This document shows positions 1-11,690 of a stretch of 64,000 bases of DNA, piece by piece. This DNA comes from Gibbula magus (taxonomy: Eukaryota; Mollusca; Gastropoda; Trochida; Trochidae). The notes below the pieces were generated by a model. It worked only from the letters and a program-made list of their open reading frames with translations. It was not told where the DNA came from and ran no database searches. The stretch spans positions 34,167,860 to 34,231,859 of the forward strand of contig OW388293.1 in assembly GCA_936450465.1 (NCBI GenBank), written 5' to 3'. The position numbers and the translations under genes were made by a program. Position 1 is the first letter of the stretch. Each line of letters starts with the position of its first letter.

Positions 1-189
1 TTAGAAATACACACAGGTCAACTTGTGATTGAATAAAAAAAATCGTATGTGTTCCATTGAACCCGGTATAATCGACAAATATCAATGAAGGTTGAAGAAC
101 CATATATTTTTATGTATTCATTGTCGAAACTTGGTATGATATGCATTTGGATTACATATATATCGTATGCTTGTGCATATCTAGTGTCA

Positions 190-360
190 CAAATCTTAGT
201 CTTAATCTCACTTCTGTAAGCATCAAGATCTGCTCAAATCATACCAACTCCTATTCCATTCATTAATTTGTCAGCCGTATCGTGACTCCTCTTACGTGAA
301 GAGACCTTACACGAGTTCCTGACAAACGGAGTCATTGAAGAAAACGTCTCCTCAAAATAA
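190..360 (+). repeat. Block A, copy 1
   Basis: This matches 5920-6200 and 21690-21880. Shared pieces include the CTTCTGT... start, an ATTCATTWRTTTGTCAG core, a GACTCC tract and a GAGTTCCTGACAAACGGAGTCAT-like end (TTTCTGACAGAAGGGGTCA in copy 2). No open frame is shared across copies on either strand. It marks the left-most visible repeat unit; the array may begin outside the window. Confidence 0.6.
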
Positions 361-2488
361 CCTCACAACATATGACCAAGCATGGAATATTATAATATGA
401 TGCCAAAACTATGTCAGAATAATAACTGCCTATATAGAGCTTACATCAGTTGTGATTAGAACCCAAGAGGCAAGAGAAAGCTATGCTGTTATATTAACTA
501 ATGTAGTTTTCGCAAACACGTGAATACAGGAGATATACGTACATCTAGGAGAAGAGCTGTAGACATTACTACTAAATTATCCCTTTGAATGAAATATACC
601 TTAATTTAAGTTCATGGTTGATATAGAAATTACAAAATGTCATTCAGGTTCTTATTTCACAAATTAGCCTCAGTCCAAAATAGCTTCAATCTATGGTTAT
701 AACATTAAGTTACCCAGACTTTAATCTATAGTATAACATTATGTTACTATTACCAATGTCTACGGGCACTCTAACCTATAGTTTTAACATTAAATTACGA
801 TTGCCTGGGTCTCAGGGAGCTCTGTGAAAGTCAGCCCTGACCAGAAGACCAATATTTATTCAAACCAAGTCTGCAACACTGTTTCCTGGTCATTCACAAG
901 CAGCTGATGCGGATGAAATGGTTTCTATGTTGATACGTGAGTAGGTGGAGTGATGTGCCGTCTACGGGTCAATATAGACTCAGCAACAGTGGTTTAATGT
1001 GCCCCAAGTGCTACTTGCAACTTTAAAGGCGACAGTTTAATATGCAATATGTCTTTGATCTGGTAACTTTTTATGATGATGCCAAGATACTGTCTTCTAT
1101 GCTTGTTTGACGACTTCTTACCCTCAAGTAAATATTTCAATGGAGGCTTGCACAGACTGATGTAATAAATTAGTTCGGAATAAAAGTCTAACAAGCCACA
1201 CATGTGTCACTTTTCCCCTCAGCAAATCCATTCCTTGAGGATATCATCAAACTCCTTAGGCTTTAAATGTCTTGGATATATTCGAGTAGGGATCTATGGC
1301 CTGAAACATTTATTGACACAGGCAAACAACTTTTAATATAGTTTATATGAAAACTTTTTTTTATTGTAGCAAATGCTTTCAATAATCACATGAACTAACA
1401 GTATTAAAGTAATGTAATATATCATCCGAAAGATGAATTTTGTTTTGTTTCTCATCTATTTTCATCAACAGTTTATTTCTGACTCGTTTCTAAATAAGTA
1501 TACACATCACGTGTTTCTCTAAAAAGTATCAACCAAAAGCTGTATTCTCTATGTGGACTTTAATTGAAAGACTGATAATTAACGTAATAACGATAACTTA
1601 ACCTTTGATAGATGGTTACAGTTAATTTAAGCATGCAATTAAAACGGGAAAATAAGATAACTATGACAAAAACATTGTCCTTTACTCCTCCTTGAGAGAT
1701 GGACTCATTGATTACATTATGCAATTTCCAATATTGTTTTGTAAATAAACTCGCTAGACATATGTTGCTGTTATAATTAAATACATCACCTATTATTAAC
1801 TAAATAATACTAACATCGGAACCACGTTTATCTGTCTTGTGTGCACTCAGCGCTGAGGTGGTAAATATCAGAAGCTTATGTAATTGCTCCTCTAGCACGA
1901 GTTGAAGACATAAAGGGGCGGAAAGGTTCGTCCCACTGCAGCGTGTACCACATCAAGTGTCATCAGTCTGTAAGTTAGCGAACATGTATTGGAACAAGGC
2001 AATTAGGAAGCGGAGTAAATGAAATATACCTGTTGTCTGTAGATAAAGGTGGGTAAAGTTATTTACTGATGTGCAGATATCCTGTTCTAGGATGTATAAC
2101 CCATAGGCATTTGTTGTGAAATTGTAAAATACCAATATTTCAGCTTTCTACAAGCAAGACGTTATGCAGTGTCTGTAAACGTTTTAGTGATTATGGAGGG
2201 ATTATGATCCTCCTGTATTTAGGAGATAAACATATAACATGTTCGCTGGAACATAAACTATTTCTGAATGCATTAAAGGAAGCTCAACCTTTTCTGTAGA
2301 CTTAATTTTAAGCGACTTGCGTCTGATGCTTGATAATTTATCTATTTTCAAAATTAATAATCGGTATTATTGCATCGATGTTATGAAGTAAGTTTTATGT
2401 AACTTTATTCTGCATTTTGACCGTTTTTTAATGGAATATAGTACGGTTAAATTGTTTATATATACTATACCAGGTAAACAAAACCATA
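361..2488. other. No gene recognised; one degenerate short tandem repeat
   Basis: This is AT-rich sequence without a supportable gene. Near 690-799 three related stretches (ATCTATGGTTATAACATTA, ATCTATAGTATAACATTA, ACCTATAGTTTTAACATTA) form a degenerate repeat with uneven spacing of roughly 30-50 bp. Small open frames such as 994-1203 and 1953-2135 (minus) show no recognisable motif and are treated as chance. Confidence 0.5.
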
Positions 2489-2490
2489 TA

Positions 2491-2654
2491 CAGTCAGACC
2501 CCGTTTATCCGAACAATTTGGTTACAGTTAAAAAATCGTCCGGATAGACAAGAGAATCATCATTTGCATAGAAACGCAGAGAAGATTTTAAAGTCCACCG
2601 TGCGGATGGCCGAGTTTCCGGTTATATGGGGTCCGGTAAATCGAGATCCGACTG
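2491..2654. mobile_element. pogo/Tigger-like MITE with TA target duplication
   Basis: The element is 164 bp. Its left end reads CAGTCAGACCCCGTTTATCC, and its right end, reverse-complemented, reads CAGTCGGATCTCGATTTACC. Both ends are flanked by TA (2489-2490 and 2655-2656). The CAGT start, the C/GTTTATCCG-type terminus and the TA duplication are characteristic of pogo/Tigger-type Tc1-mariner superfamily elements. There is no transposase frame inside, so it is non-autonomous. The arms have diverged, which suggests an old insertion. Confidence 0.75.
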
Positions 2655-2656
2655 TA

Positions 2657-3639
2657 ACAAAATTATAACATCGCTGACATTTCACAGTAGCCCATCAGAA
2701 AGGAGTATCACGCAAAGTTATTGTTAATTGTTGACGTTTATGGAGAAGTATTTTACACAATTGTCGTTGAATTAAAATTCGAATTTACATAGTTACCAAT
2801 AATGCAATATCATGTTCAACGTACGACTAATTCTGCACTATCCAATGTATATTGATCTTACAGTTATGTATGTTGGTACCAAAATATGATGATTGAGTTT
2901 GTATGGACAAGAGCGGCATGCCACTATGTAAACGCGGAGATCCTACAGCACGTAGACAGAACGTGACATTGGAGAATAACACTGCATGTGATGGTAGCTC
3001 TTTGTTAAACATATCTCCGGTTGAATACGAACCAAAGCAAACATCACATGTTATTTCACAAGTCGACTATACCATGATCCTCTGAATGTGTTCGTAACTC
3101 TAGGCAAGTTTGTAAATTCATCCTGTAAACTAAGATGTCAGTCAACATATGGTCAGATGGTAAACACGACAGGAGTCAGCAGATTATCCTGAGTAGTCTT
3201 ACACTCAAACTCCGAGAAAAGTATTTATTTATTATTATTTTGTTAAATATTGATTAGGAAGCTTAAGAAATGGGATTCCGCAAAAGAGGCTCCTTTTTAT
3301 TTTTCTTCAATATTTTCCCCCCAGAGTCTATGTGTTAGAGAACATCCCGAGAAAGCATGTCAATATCAAGTCCAAGGAAGAAGATAACAATGCATACCAT
3401 AACGGTGTCACTATTCTGTTATTGTATTGGTTATATTGAAGAACCATTATGACGTAGGTATCATCCTTGTCCATGTATATTATAATATTTCTCACAAATA
3501 ATAAAGTCATTTCAATAACATGCTTTACTGGTCATCAGCAAATATAATCCGTAATCGCGATACTGAATTGAAAGGAAACAATAACAGATGCCGAAATAAG
3601 AATCTATTGAAATTTACATGTGAAATTGTTCATGGTCGT
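2657..3639. other. No gene recognised
   Basis: There is no supportable gene or repeat. Two short open frames overlap on opposite strands near 2827-3085, and neither has a recognisable motif. Confidence 0.4.
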
Positions 3640-3980
3640 CTATTCATAACTGAGTGCCAACGAAGGTAGTTGCAAAGAAGCACACATATAATGTGGTAAT
3701 TATAATGGAAGTTGTCTGTTGAAGCTTGTATCTCTTCGATATGCCTAGTTCCCTGAAAAACTGTAATGTATCCACTTCGTGGTATGAACCAATCACTAAA
3801 TGTCCAACTTTTAACAGTTTGTCATTCATAACAGCATTGTTGGCTGGAAGCCCAGTGAATACCCGTAGATCATAGCCTCTCACGATGCAGACTAGACTCT
3901 CTAATGTATTATGAAATCCAATGAAGCAAAGGGAACATCGGTAAATCCATTTCATCATGCGTTATTCATATTAGCTTTAA
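3640..3980 (-). repeat. Block E, copy 1 (possible exon remnant, minus strand)
   Basis: This is homologous to 10935-11290 and 11460-11690. On the minus strand a 104-residue frame (3644-3958) is open here. Part of it, around residues 35-85, recurs in translation in the other copies: an N-D-K-L-L stretch, then H-(E/D)-x-x-T-L-Q-F, with a charged tail. The other two copies are broken by stops and frameshifts. The conserved TLQF-centred peptide hints at an ancestral coding exon, but no known domain is recognisable. It could equally be conserved non-coding sequence that happens to be open in this copy. Confidence 0.35.
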
Positions 3981-4030
3981 TGACATTTCCAGTTCTTTAT
4001 TTAATATGAGGACTTCGTGACGATATATAG

Positions 4031-4131
4031 AGGTTATCATGAGATTGTGTTTTGGGATGGTCGATTATATCATTGTGTTTATTCCTAATGCAGGATATTT
4101 ACCATCCCAAAACACACATGATGAGCATGAT
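4031..4131. repeat. Short inverted repeat (hairpin), about 30-bp arms
   Basis: TGTGTTTTGGGATGG at 4046-4060 is the exact reverse complement of CCATCCCAAAACACA at 4102-4116. The pairing continues outward with gaps: GGTTATCATG on the left, CATGATAAC on the right. The loop is about 41 bp. It could be a small foldback element; no target duplication was found. Confidence 0.5.
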
Positions 4132-5919
4132 AACTTCATTCATTTTGCGTAAAACAGCATGACAACATTAATCTCAAAGTTGTAATTTACAGTAAATACG
4201 CGTATTAATATATGCAAATGAACCGCGTGCTATTCTCACAGTAAAAAGACACAAAATAACGCCTCCCAAATTATGCTTTCAGTGAAAATAATTGTTATTT
4301 GTGGCATTAGCTTAATTTTCAATGCATTAATACGTTTTAAAATACGTTTATCAAATGAACAATATTTGACGTGAGGACAACGAAATCGAACTCGCGTCCT
4401 ATCGCTTTCGTGTAATCATGATCGTGGGGGGTACATCTTGAAGGGGCGAGAGTCATTTTCAAAAGAAGTTCCGTCACTTGACTTCTGTAATTTGCATCTT
4501 TATCCGTATATGACCCCAACTGATACCGAAAATATCCGTTGCCTTTATCCTTCCGAGAACACCATCCATTGTATGATAAATAATGCTTTCAAAAAGTTTT
4601 GATACCCCAAATTTCTATACCTCTTCTGTAGTTTCACATATAAAGTTTCAAATATATCCAGATAAAAATATGTTTGTATACATATTAACATTTCAACAGC
4701 TCTTTATATCGACGACTTATTCTTTGAATATAGGCCCATGCAACTGACAAACTGATTTAAACTAAATATATATAGCAGTGAACTTTGAGATAAAGATTCC
4801 TTAGATTAATCTCTCATTTATTACTAACTCCCCATCAAAGATGGATATAATCCCAAAATGCTGAAAATACGATTGTCAAACTAAATTGTAAGCATGTATA
4901 GTTTCTAACACACCGAAAGCTGCAAATATTTCCTGCAATGCAAGTTAGTTTAATCTGTCCGAAATAGCATTTTTTTGTGTTTCTATGGCTACCTTGTCTT
5001 CTCTCATCAAGTAAGGACAATTATACCACCGCCACAATTGTTTAATATATATAATCAACTGTTTAAAATGTAAATAAAAAACTGTGAACTGTTGCAGTAT
5101 ATCCGCGTCTCTTGGAAAATCCTATACTTTTTCCTTTATTTGAAGTAGAATTACTTTCGCTCCAGAAACCAAGTTGATGGGCAATAGGTTATTCGTCCAT
5201 GGTATGGCTGGCCACAGTTTGACAGAAGGTCACAACCAATTACAAATTTATGAGGAAACCAGACATACAATACTCTTTAAAAGACTAATTTCTCTTCTTT
5301 CTGACGTTTATGCTCCTTTGATTGGCATCACTCGCAGCCTGTGTTAGAGGTGAGGCAGTGAAGGTAGCACGAATGAGACTTGCCAGAATTCAATTACTTG
5401 TTTGCCACCTGAAGGCGGACATAATGTCCTTCAAATACCAAAAGCAAAACAAACTACTGTGAATTTTGAGAAAAATAGAACCTTAGCTCACCTAAGTATT
5501 GTCAGTTTCATGTCTTAACAGTTTCTCTTAGATACTTTAACTAAAACATTTTAAATCATATAGTTTAAATTAGTTACTTTTGCATTATCAGATAGCCAGT
5601 CTCCATTGAGGGTACTCTAAAGTTACAGGCTCTGTATTGTAAATATACAGTCATTGTACAGGACTTATAAGATATGAGTATGTATAAGAATAAATATGTA
5701 AAAGGGACACTTACATTATCAACAACTGTTAGAGGAAATGATTATCTTTGACATTTAATTGGCAAATTATTAACAGTAATTCATAAATTATTGTTCGAAA
5801 ATTCAAACGCAAAATAGTGTGTTGGGGTTAAGGTAGGGTAAGAAAGCCTTTGAATTACTCCAGGTTTGTTTCATGCAGATGTATGTAGATGTGGAATAAA
5901 CCAGCTTAAGACTAAAATG
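4132..5919. other. No gene recognised
   Basis: This stretch is AT-rich with no supportable coding, RNA or transposon feature. The small frames at 4337-4519 and 4835-5020 (minus) have no recognisable motifs. Confidence 0.4.
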
Positions 5920-6200
5920 GTATCCACTCCTTTTAAAGATATACTGGGCATTCGTGGGATGACTTCTGTCACAAAGATCAATCCTATTTTGTTCAGCAAC
6001 CACCCGCGCTGTGACCTAAGCATGCAAATTCATTTCCCATTCATTCATTTGTCAGTCTTATCTTGACTCCTGTAACCGTGATTGCACTTTATGTGAGTTT
6101 CTGACAGAAGGGGTCATACGAGGCAACCTTGCTGCAGAGAAGCGGTATGTAAAAGTATCCTCTTTCGTGAGAGTTTTTTTCCAAAATGTGTTTGACAAGG
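5920..6200 (+). repeat. Block A, copy 2
   Basis: This is the longest well-preserved copy of block A. It contains CTTCTGTCACAAAGATCAA, shared nearly exactly with about 21728-21746, then the TTTGTCAGTCTTAT core, GACTCCTGTAAC and TTTCTGACAGAAGGGGTCA. A further match runs through AAATGTGTTTGACAAGGCGCCTAA (AAATGCGTTTGACAGGATGCCTAA near 21970). Small frames occur on both strands, but frame is not kept between copies. Confidence 0.65.
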
Positions 6201-7329
6201 CGCCTAAAGTGCAAACCGTTTGAATGTTGTACATGTGTTGCCAACATATCTGACAAACTGATAGCTGCCTGTGGCGAGAACACAGGAATGGCTTGGATAC
6301 GTTATGAATAGAACGAAATGGGGAAAAGAAATATGCTAACTTGTTTTGAACAACGAGATGGTATATTTCTGTTATGATAATGTCAAGCTTCGTAACAAAA
6401 AGACCGCCATTTTAAAAATGATTTCAAGAATAACGTACTTTTCTTTGCAAATAACGTTAACGTGACAACAATCTGCTTAAAACCATCACCGATGCTCCTA
6501 TATGTGACGGATGCGCACATGTGCAACACATTATGTTATCAAACATTATTTATGTAAGAACACAATTCTGAAAGTAAAGCAGAACTAGTGTTATGATCAA
6601 AATCAATCAACATGTTGGCTTTACTTGAGATCAAGCAAAATACTGCCCTTGTTTTCAAAACAAATGCACGGGTGTCATTCCGCTGTGCTGCACATACAAG
6701 TAAATATGACTCGGTTTATTATGTATTTAACATCTGTTTCCTGCTTTTCTTGTTAATGTTCTTAAATATCACAACACGTGCATCATGTAACCTTGTAAAA
6801 GGAAATGACACTTGAGCGGCTCATTTGATGAGACACATGTTAAATACAGTGTAGATTCTTTCAGGTTTCTCCCGAAACAAATATTTTACTCATTTCTGTA
6901 TTTCGGTTCATCGCGATCTTAACCCGGAACTACCTCTTTGATGAGAAAGAGTCAAACTCTGAATCGGGATTGCTTTAAGTACATGTTCTTATTGAAAAAC
7001 AAATATCAAATAAGTTTTCCCTCTCCCCTCAGGATCAGAAATTCCCATTAAGAACAAAACATGATAGGAACGAGCTTACTGGTTACTTTTAAACAATTGT
7101 GTTGTTTGACACCAAAATAATGATTTTTACAAGTAATTTTCTCGTAAATCGATATTTCAACTTTCTTATCCTTCAGCATCGAAAATTTCCAATTGAATAA
7201 TCCTAAACAGTGGCCACAGATTAACTTAGTTCTGATCAATATATTTGGGATTATTGATCACAGCTCCTTCTAACTTTATATATTCTGCACTTATGGCTAA
7301 TTAGATCGGGTTGGAGTGGAAGTAGATGG
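6201..7329. other. No gene recognised
   Basis: This is sequence inside the duplicated region without a recognisable gene. A 67-residue plus-strand frame at 6612-6815 ends in a hydrophobic stretch (F-L-L-F-L-L-M-F-L) but has no paralogue in frame in the other copies and no known motif. Confidence 0.4.
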
Positions 7330-7440
7330 CACTGTGGAGGGCAGATCACGATGTTAAAGCACCAACGTCAGTTGTCAATATGTTGTGAGGTCGTGGTCTG
7401 TTTAGACCATTTAACATGTTATCCTGCTCCAGTGTATGTG
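7330..7440 (+). repeat. Block B, copy 2
   Basis: A CACCAACGTCAGTTGTCAAT stretch near 7360 corresponds to GACCAAAGAACAGTTGTCAA near 23490 and to GACCAAAGAACAGATGTCAA near 13668. This copy is the most diverged and lacks the GCTGTTTTTATTATTG-like end seen in copy 3. Confidence 0.45.
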
Positions 7441-7709
7441 TATCTGTAGTAGTAAAGCGGTTACAAATGCACTGATGAAGCAGGACGATAACGTGTTATC
7501 ATCTCCGATGTCTGTGAAACTAAGCTGATAACTGATAAAATTACCCTTTACCTAGGATTGAGAGTTTAAATATGTTTTAATCTTTGGTTTCCTCTGTCAA
7601 TATATCTTTTAAACATCAATATTGGTTACATGTAATTGTACTCTATCACTGCACAAAATTTAAACAACTCCCCATTGTACAAAACAGTTTTCAATGTCAT
7701 TAGTTTTGT

Positions 7710-8000
7710 GCTGTTGATCTCTTGTGATCACCATAAACAAGACCCTTAATTGGATACATGAACAAACTCATTTATCACTTTTGACCTAACATAATGCGAA
7801 GCCATGGATGTTATATTGGCTATTAAGATCAAAGCTCCTCGCGTTTTTCATCTGACAAGTTCAATCCTTCTTCATTTTCCCGTTTATTGAATCAATATTG
7901 ACTAATAGTGATCCAGAATATGAAATAAATATTCCATTATTAGAAGACTCATTGCCCAGGAAAATGAATTGAACATGCCTTTGTTATTTAAACGCAAATA
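7710..8000 (+). repeat. Block C, copy 2
   Basis: The shared pieces are CATAAACAAGACCCTTAAT (CATAAACAAGGCCCTTAAT near 13432), AAGTTCAATCCTTCTT (near 14318) and CTCATTGCCCAGGAAAATGA (CTAATTGCCCAAGAAAATAG near 14404). The order matches copies at 14200-14470 and 24205-24484. No coding frame is conserved. Confidence 0.6.
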
Positions 8001-8339
8001 AAGAATAAAAAATAAAAACGTATAGTCTCAATTAACACCGTCTTTGAAAAGGTTTGAATGAATATATGTACACTGTATATATAAGACGTAACATAGGCCT
8101 GTTATAGTATTATTGCACAATGTTGTTGCAATATCACAGAAATAAGAAGAAATGTGTATGTAATGGATAGTTTGTGTATATCAAATTGATATACAACATT
8201 CTTGTAAAATGTAAAATCCCGAATTTTAAATATTTGCTTTGAAAATATTTTAATACAATTTTCCAATAATCAACCATGATCCTGATTAACATAACCAAAT
8301 ACTCAAGCGTATTTACAGTTGATAATATATTCATATACA

Positions 8340-8545
8340 TGTAGATTTATACAGTGTGGAGAGGTAGCCAACACTTCATACTCGTCTAGTGTTAATCAAT
8401 CTAGTTACAGGTGTTTGGAGTACTATAGACGAAACGACCCCGTGGGAGCAGAACCATGCTTGTATTGTAAGAATTGGGTCAACCGAGATTATCATTATAA
8501 GATTACCAAGACATATTACCTTGTGATTTGGTAATGTAATTGTTG
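8340..8545 (+). repeat. Block D, copy 2, with a cysteine-containing open frame and conserved GTAAGAA
   Basis: In this copy a plus-strand frame runs from about 8319 to 8534. It is cysteine-bearing: C at 8355, C near 8412 and 8457, with a YRCLEYYRRNDPVG stretch. It is followed by a donor-like GTAAGAA at about 8467. The same GTAAGAA follows the matching sequence near 9018 (GTAAGAAAT), 15449 and 25659. The upstream CAG at 8352-8354 could serve as an acceptor. Other copies have stops in this frame. It may be an exon of a secreted protein that survives only here; no domain is recognised. Confidence 0.3.
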
Positions 8546-8989
8546 AAATACTTTATAATTAAATATAGGCTTCAGATGTTGCTATCTCATTAATGTTTCT
8601 ACTTCTTATGATATTTAACTCCTTATGATACATGTATATATAATGATACTCTTGCACGCATTGTTGAAGTGGGTAATTGTGAACTCAAATGTATAATACC
8701 TTATCAATGTTAATCCTGCTCAGTGAATATATATTGACATTTAAAAACCCTGTTAGTCCCATGTCATGCATTTAGCTCAACGAAAACATTTTGAGAGTTA
8801 AGACAATAAAATAATAACGTGTAGTTGTCTTTGTCCAATCAATTGCAAGATATGAGTGTATAGGATATATATATAGAGAGAGATTATCATCCGAGGAAGA
8901 GTGTCATATAAAACGATTGTGGATTTTGTTATTGCCCGAGCGAGAGCGAGGGTTATACATAAATGTGCACGAGTTTCGTAAAAGGCATA

Positions 8990-9130
8990 TGACATAAGGC
9001 AGGACCATGCTTGTATTGTAAGAAATGGGTCAACCGAGATGTGTCTTATCATTATTAGATAACCAAAACTTATTACTTTGTGATACGACTAGATTTGGTA
9101 ATGTTTAATATATGCTTCAGATATTTCGAG
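8990..9130 (+). repeat. Block D, local duplicate
   Basis: This repeats 8443-8590. ACCATGCTTGTATTGTAAGA is present in both, followed by GGGTCAACCGAGAT, and then ATTAC...TTTGTGAT and GCTTCAGAT. The direct duplication has a period of about 550 bp. The cysteine-bearing upstream part of the 8340 copy is not reproduced. Confidence 0.65.
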
Positions 9131-9275
9131 TTTCGTTAAAGGCATATGGCACACTTTCGAATTTTCTTTCTTTTTTAATCACTTTTACTCCATTTGATTC
9201 GAGTAAAATAAGTTAGGAAACGCCCCACTTGTCTTGCGACGGCAAGCTACAGTTACGTCAGGAACAATAGTTTTA

Positions 9276-9283
9276 TGACGTCA
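9276..9283. promoter_or_regulatory. TGACGTCA (CRE-like palindrome)
   Basis: This is an exact match to the consensus cAMP-response element bound by CREB/ATF bZIP factors. A half-site ACGTCA lies close upstream (about 9254). Function is inference only. Confidence 0.3.
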
Positions 9284-9515
9284 CAGACAACGAAGTACTG
9301 GACATCGGGGTGAAAACGTGACATGTGCACATGTGCTCATATCAATAATATTAACTCAGATTTTTTCAACCATATGGGTAATAAAGACTTGTATTGCCTA
9401 CTACTACCTCCATCTGAAACACTTAATCGGCTCCTATTGAACTTACACCAGTAGATATCTCAAATAAAGAGGCAGCCAAGTGCAGAACCCTGATTATCCG
9501 CCTTGGATGTACTCT

Positions 9516-9722
9516 CACGTGTGGAGGTGGGAACAGATCAACGGGTTATCTAATTACTCCTCCTGCTGGAGATAGTTGACGACAAACAGGGCATGATGTT
9601 TCCTCCTCTCGCAGGTTAAACACGTGTAGAGGTTGAACCGTATCTGGGAGTTATCCAATAACTCCTCCTGTTCTGGGTAGTTGAGATATACAGGGCGTGA
9701 GGTGTCATCCTCTCACAGGTTG
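9516..9722 (+). repeat. Two tandem units of about 105 bp
   Basis: Unit 1 begins CACGTGTGGAGGT at 9516 and unit 2 begins CACGTGTAGAGGT at 9621. Both contain an ACTCCTCCTG core, an ACAGGGC(A/G)TGA stretch and end in CTC(G/A)CAGGTT. The units differ at many positions. No coding sense is apparent. Confidence 0.7.
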
Positions 9723-10934
9723 TTGTTCATCAAGGATGTGGATGAATCGTGTTAGGGAACATACAACACAGCAAAGCAATTAGGGATTTCTCTCTTCTAT
9801 GGATAGACAGCTGGAAATAGTTTGGGATATTTTGATTGCATTTTTGTGGATCACAGGGTTTTACGATCTGGTATACTATGTGTAAATCATACGCAATTTC
9901 CTCAGTTGCTCGAAATTGGATAAGTGTAATTGACAACATGTGTTGAGATGCACGATAACTTAATTACTAATTACGAATAACGACCTTATATACACAGTGT
10001 TGTTTTATAGTACTTTCCTTTTCACAATAACTTGAATTGGTCTTGGTCTTGAATAAAATCATGTTTCTTTTATATAATACACTAGGATAGCCTGGCAACA
10101 AACCGTTCCTTATTAAAATATAAGTTATATATTTTCATTTTACAATTTGCTTCTTTATGAAATACTGCTTACAAAGAATGGTATCCAATGTGTGAGAACA
10201 CACCTAGCCGTGTCATTTCTAGGCAATCATATTACGACTACGACTTCGAAAGATAATGCCTCTCTTTGACAACTCATGCAGATAATTTTTTAAAGAACAG
10301 GTTAAGGACAGAAAATGAGTAACAACCAATGTCTAAACAATAACATATGATTGAAATATTATAGATTTGTACATATTAACATTAAAATATGGATACAAAT
10401 AACATTGATGAATGTTGCACTTAAAATATCGCGGTGGTGCTGGGCGCCTCGCCAATCATAGCGAGATTGAATTTGAAGCAAAACAAACAACAAACATGCA
10501 GTACTACCCCTTTGATCAAGGATACCTGAAATTATCATAGATAAGCAGTGCATGTGTTTCTTATATACTGAGAGGTGGTAAGTTCGTAAATACTGAGCAT
10601 ATTCAGCATAAACAGATGTTCAGAAGGTAAACATTACATGTCAGTATTTAGAGGAGAAGTAATCACCCGCGGCTAAAGTAAACGCTACATTGTTTAGAGA
10701 AGATGTATTGGATACCTCAAAGACTTTTACACATATAAACCACTTCTTACTGCAAAAAGACTAATACTGATGTTATTATCAATTCTTGGTACATTTTACT
10801 GAGAAACTTGATTTTAATTATTTAAGTTGGTTCAATAAGCAACCTCAATCAAAATGTGTCCCCGCAGTACAGGTATTACCAGGCTTTACATTATAACTTT
10901 CAAAATTGTTAAAAATGCAACTGTTTCAGACCAC
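9723..10934. other. No gene recognised
   Basis: This is AT-rich sequence with only short uninformative frames (9730-9939 and 10359-10553, minus). No repeat block was identified. Confidence 0.4.
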
Positions 10935-11290
10935 GCAATCACTTGTTATTTGCAAAAATGACAGACGTACATCATGTTGTGAGTATAATGGAAGTTGTCT
11001 GTTGGTGTGAATATCTCTTCAATCGCCTTGTCCCTTGTGAATTGTAATGTCTGCATGTCGTGCTCTGATTCAATCAGACGAGGTTATAACAGGACACTCA
11101 ACGGTCCACCTTATAGGAGCTTGTCATTCACAGGAAGAAGAGCACTGAATACCGTAGATTAGTTTCTCTGCACGACCCAGACATTCTATGACTTATGAAA
11201 TCTAATGAAGTGGTGAGAAAGTCAGTACAATCATGTTCTCTTCTGTGTATTCCTTCCCCCATGCATTATTCAAATCAAACACAATGCGTT
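10935..11290 (-). repeat. Block E, copy 2 (broken)
   Basis: The sequence TATAATGGAAGTTGTCTGTTG near 10984 is identical to the segment near 3702, and matching continues to GCATTATTCA. On the minus strand, peptide pieces equivalent to the first copy (VNDKLL, then HDMQTLQFTRD and a DNFHY end) can be read, but two stops lie between them. It looks like a dead relative of 3640-3980. Confidence 0.5.
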
Positions 11291-11459
11291 CCCGTTCTTC
11301 ATAGAATATCAAGACAAGAGAATAGCCCTAAATGACTTAAAACTTGTAATATTAACATCTCCAGGACGTTCCTCTGGCTGATGATTTTAGTTTAAAGAAT
11401 AATAGTCAAGTATATAACATTCAAAATTCAAAATTCCAATTGAAGAAGTTGGAAAGATT

Positions 11460-11690
11460 CCATACACACCCTGCGGTGAGTATAATTGAAGAAAATTAAT
11501 GTCCACTACATTGTGTGTCTCGTCAATCGCCAGGTGCAAGGAGAATTGTAATGTGTCAATGTCGTGATGGATTCAATCAGACGACGGAATAACAGGATAC
11601 TAAACGGTCAACCTTATAGGAACTTGTCATTCACACAGAAGTATAAAAAGAGTAATGAATACCTTCAATTAGTGTAAGAGTGATTTTAGG
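11460..11690 (-). repeat. Block E, local second copy (broken)
   Basis: This lies about 500 bp after the previous copy. Shared segments include GATTCAATCAGACGA, ACGGTC(A/C)ACCTTATAGGA and CTTGTCATTCACA. The minus-strand reading HHDIDTLQF parallels the TLQF peptide of the two other copies; the rest is frameshifted. Confidence 0.5.
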
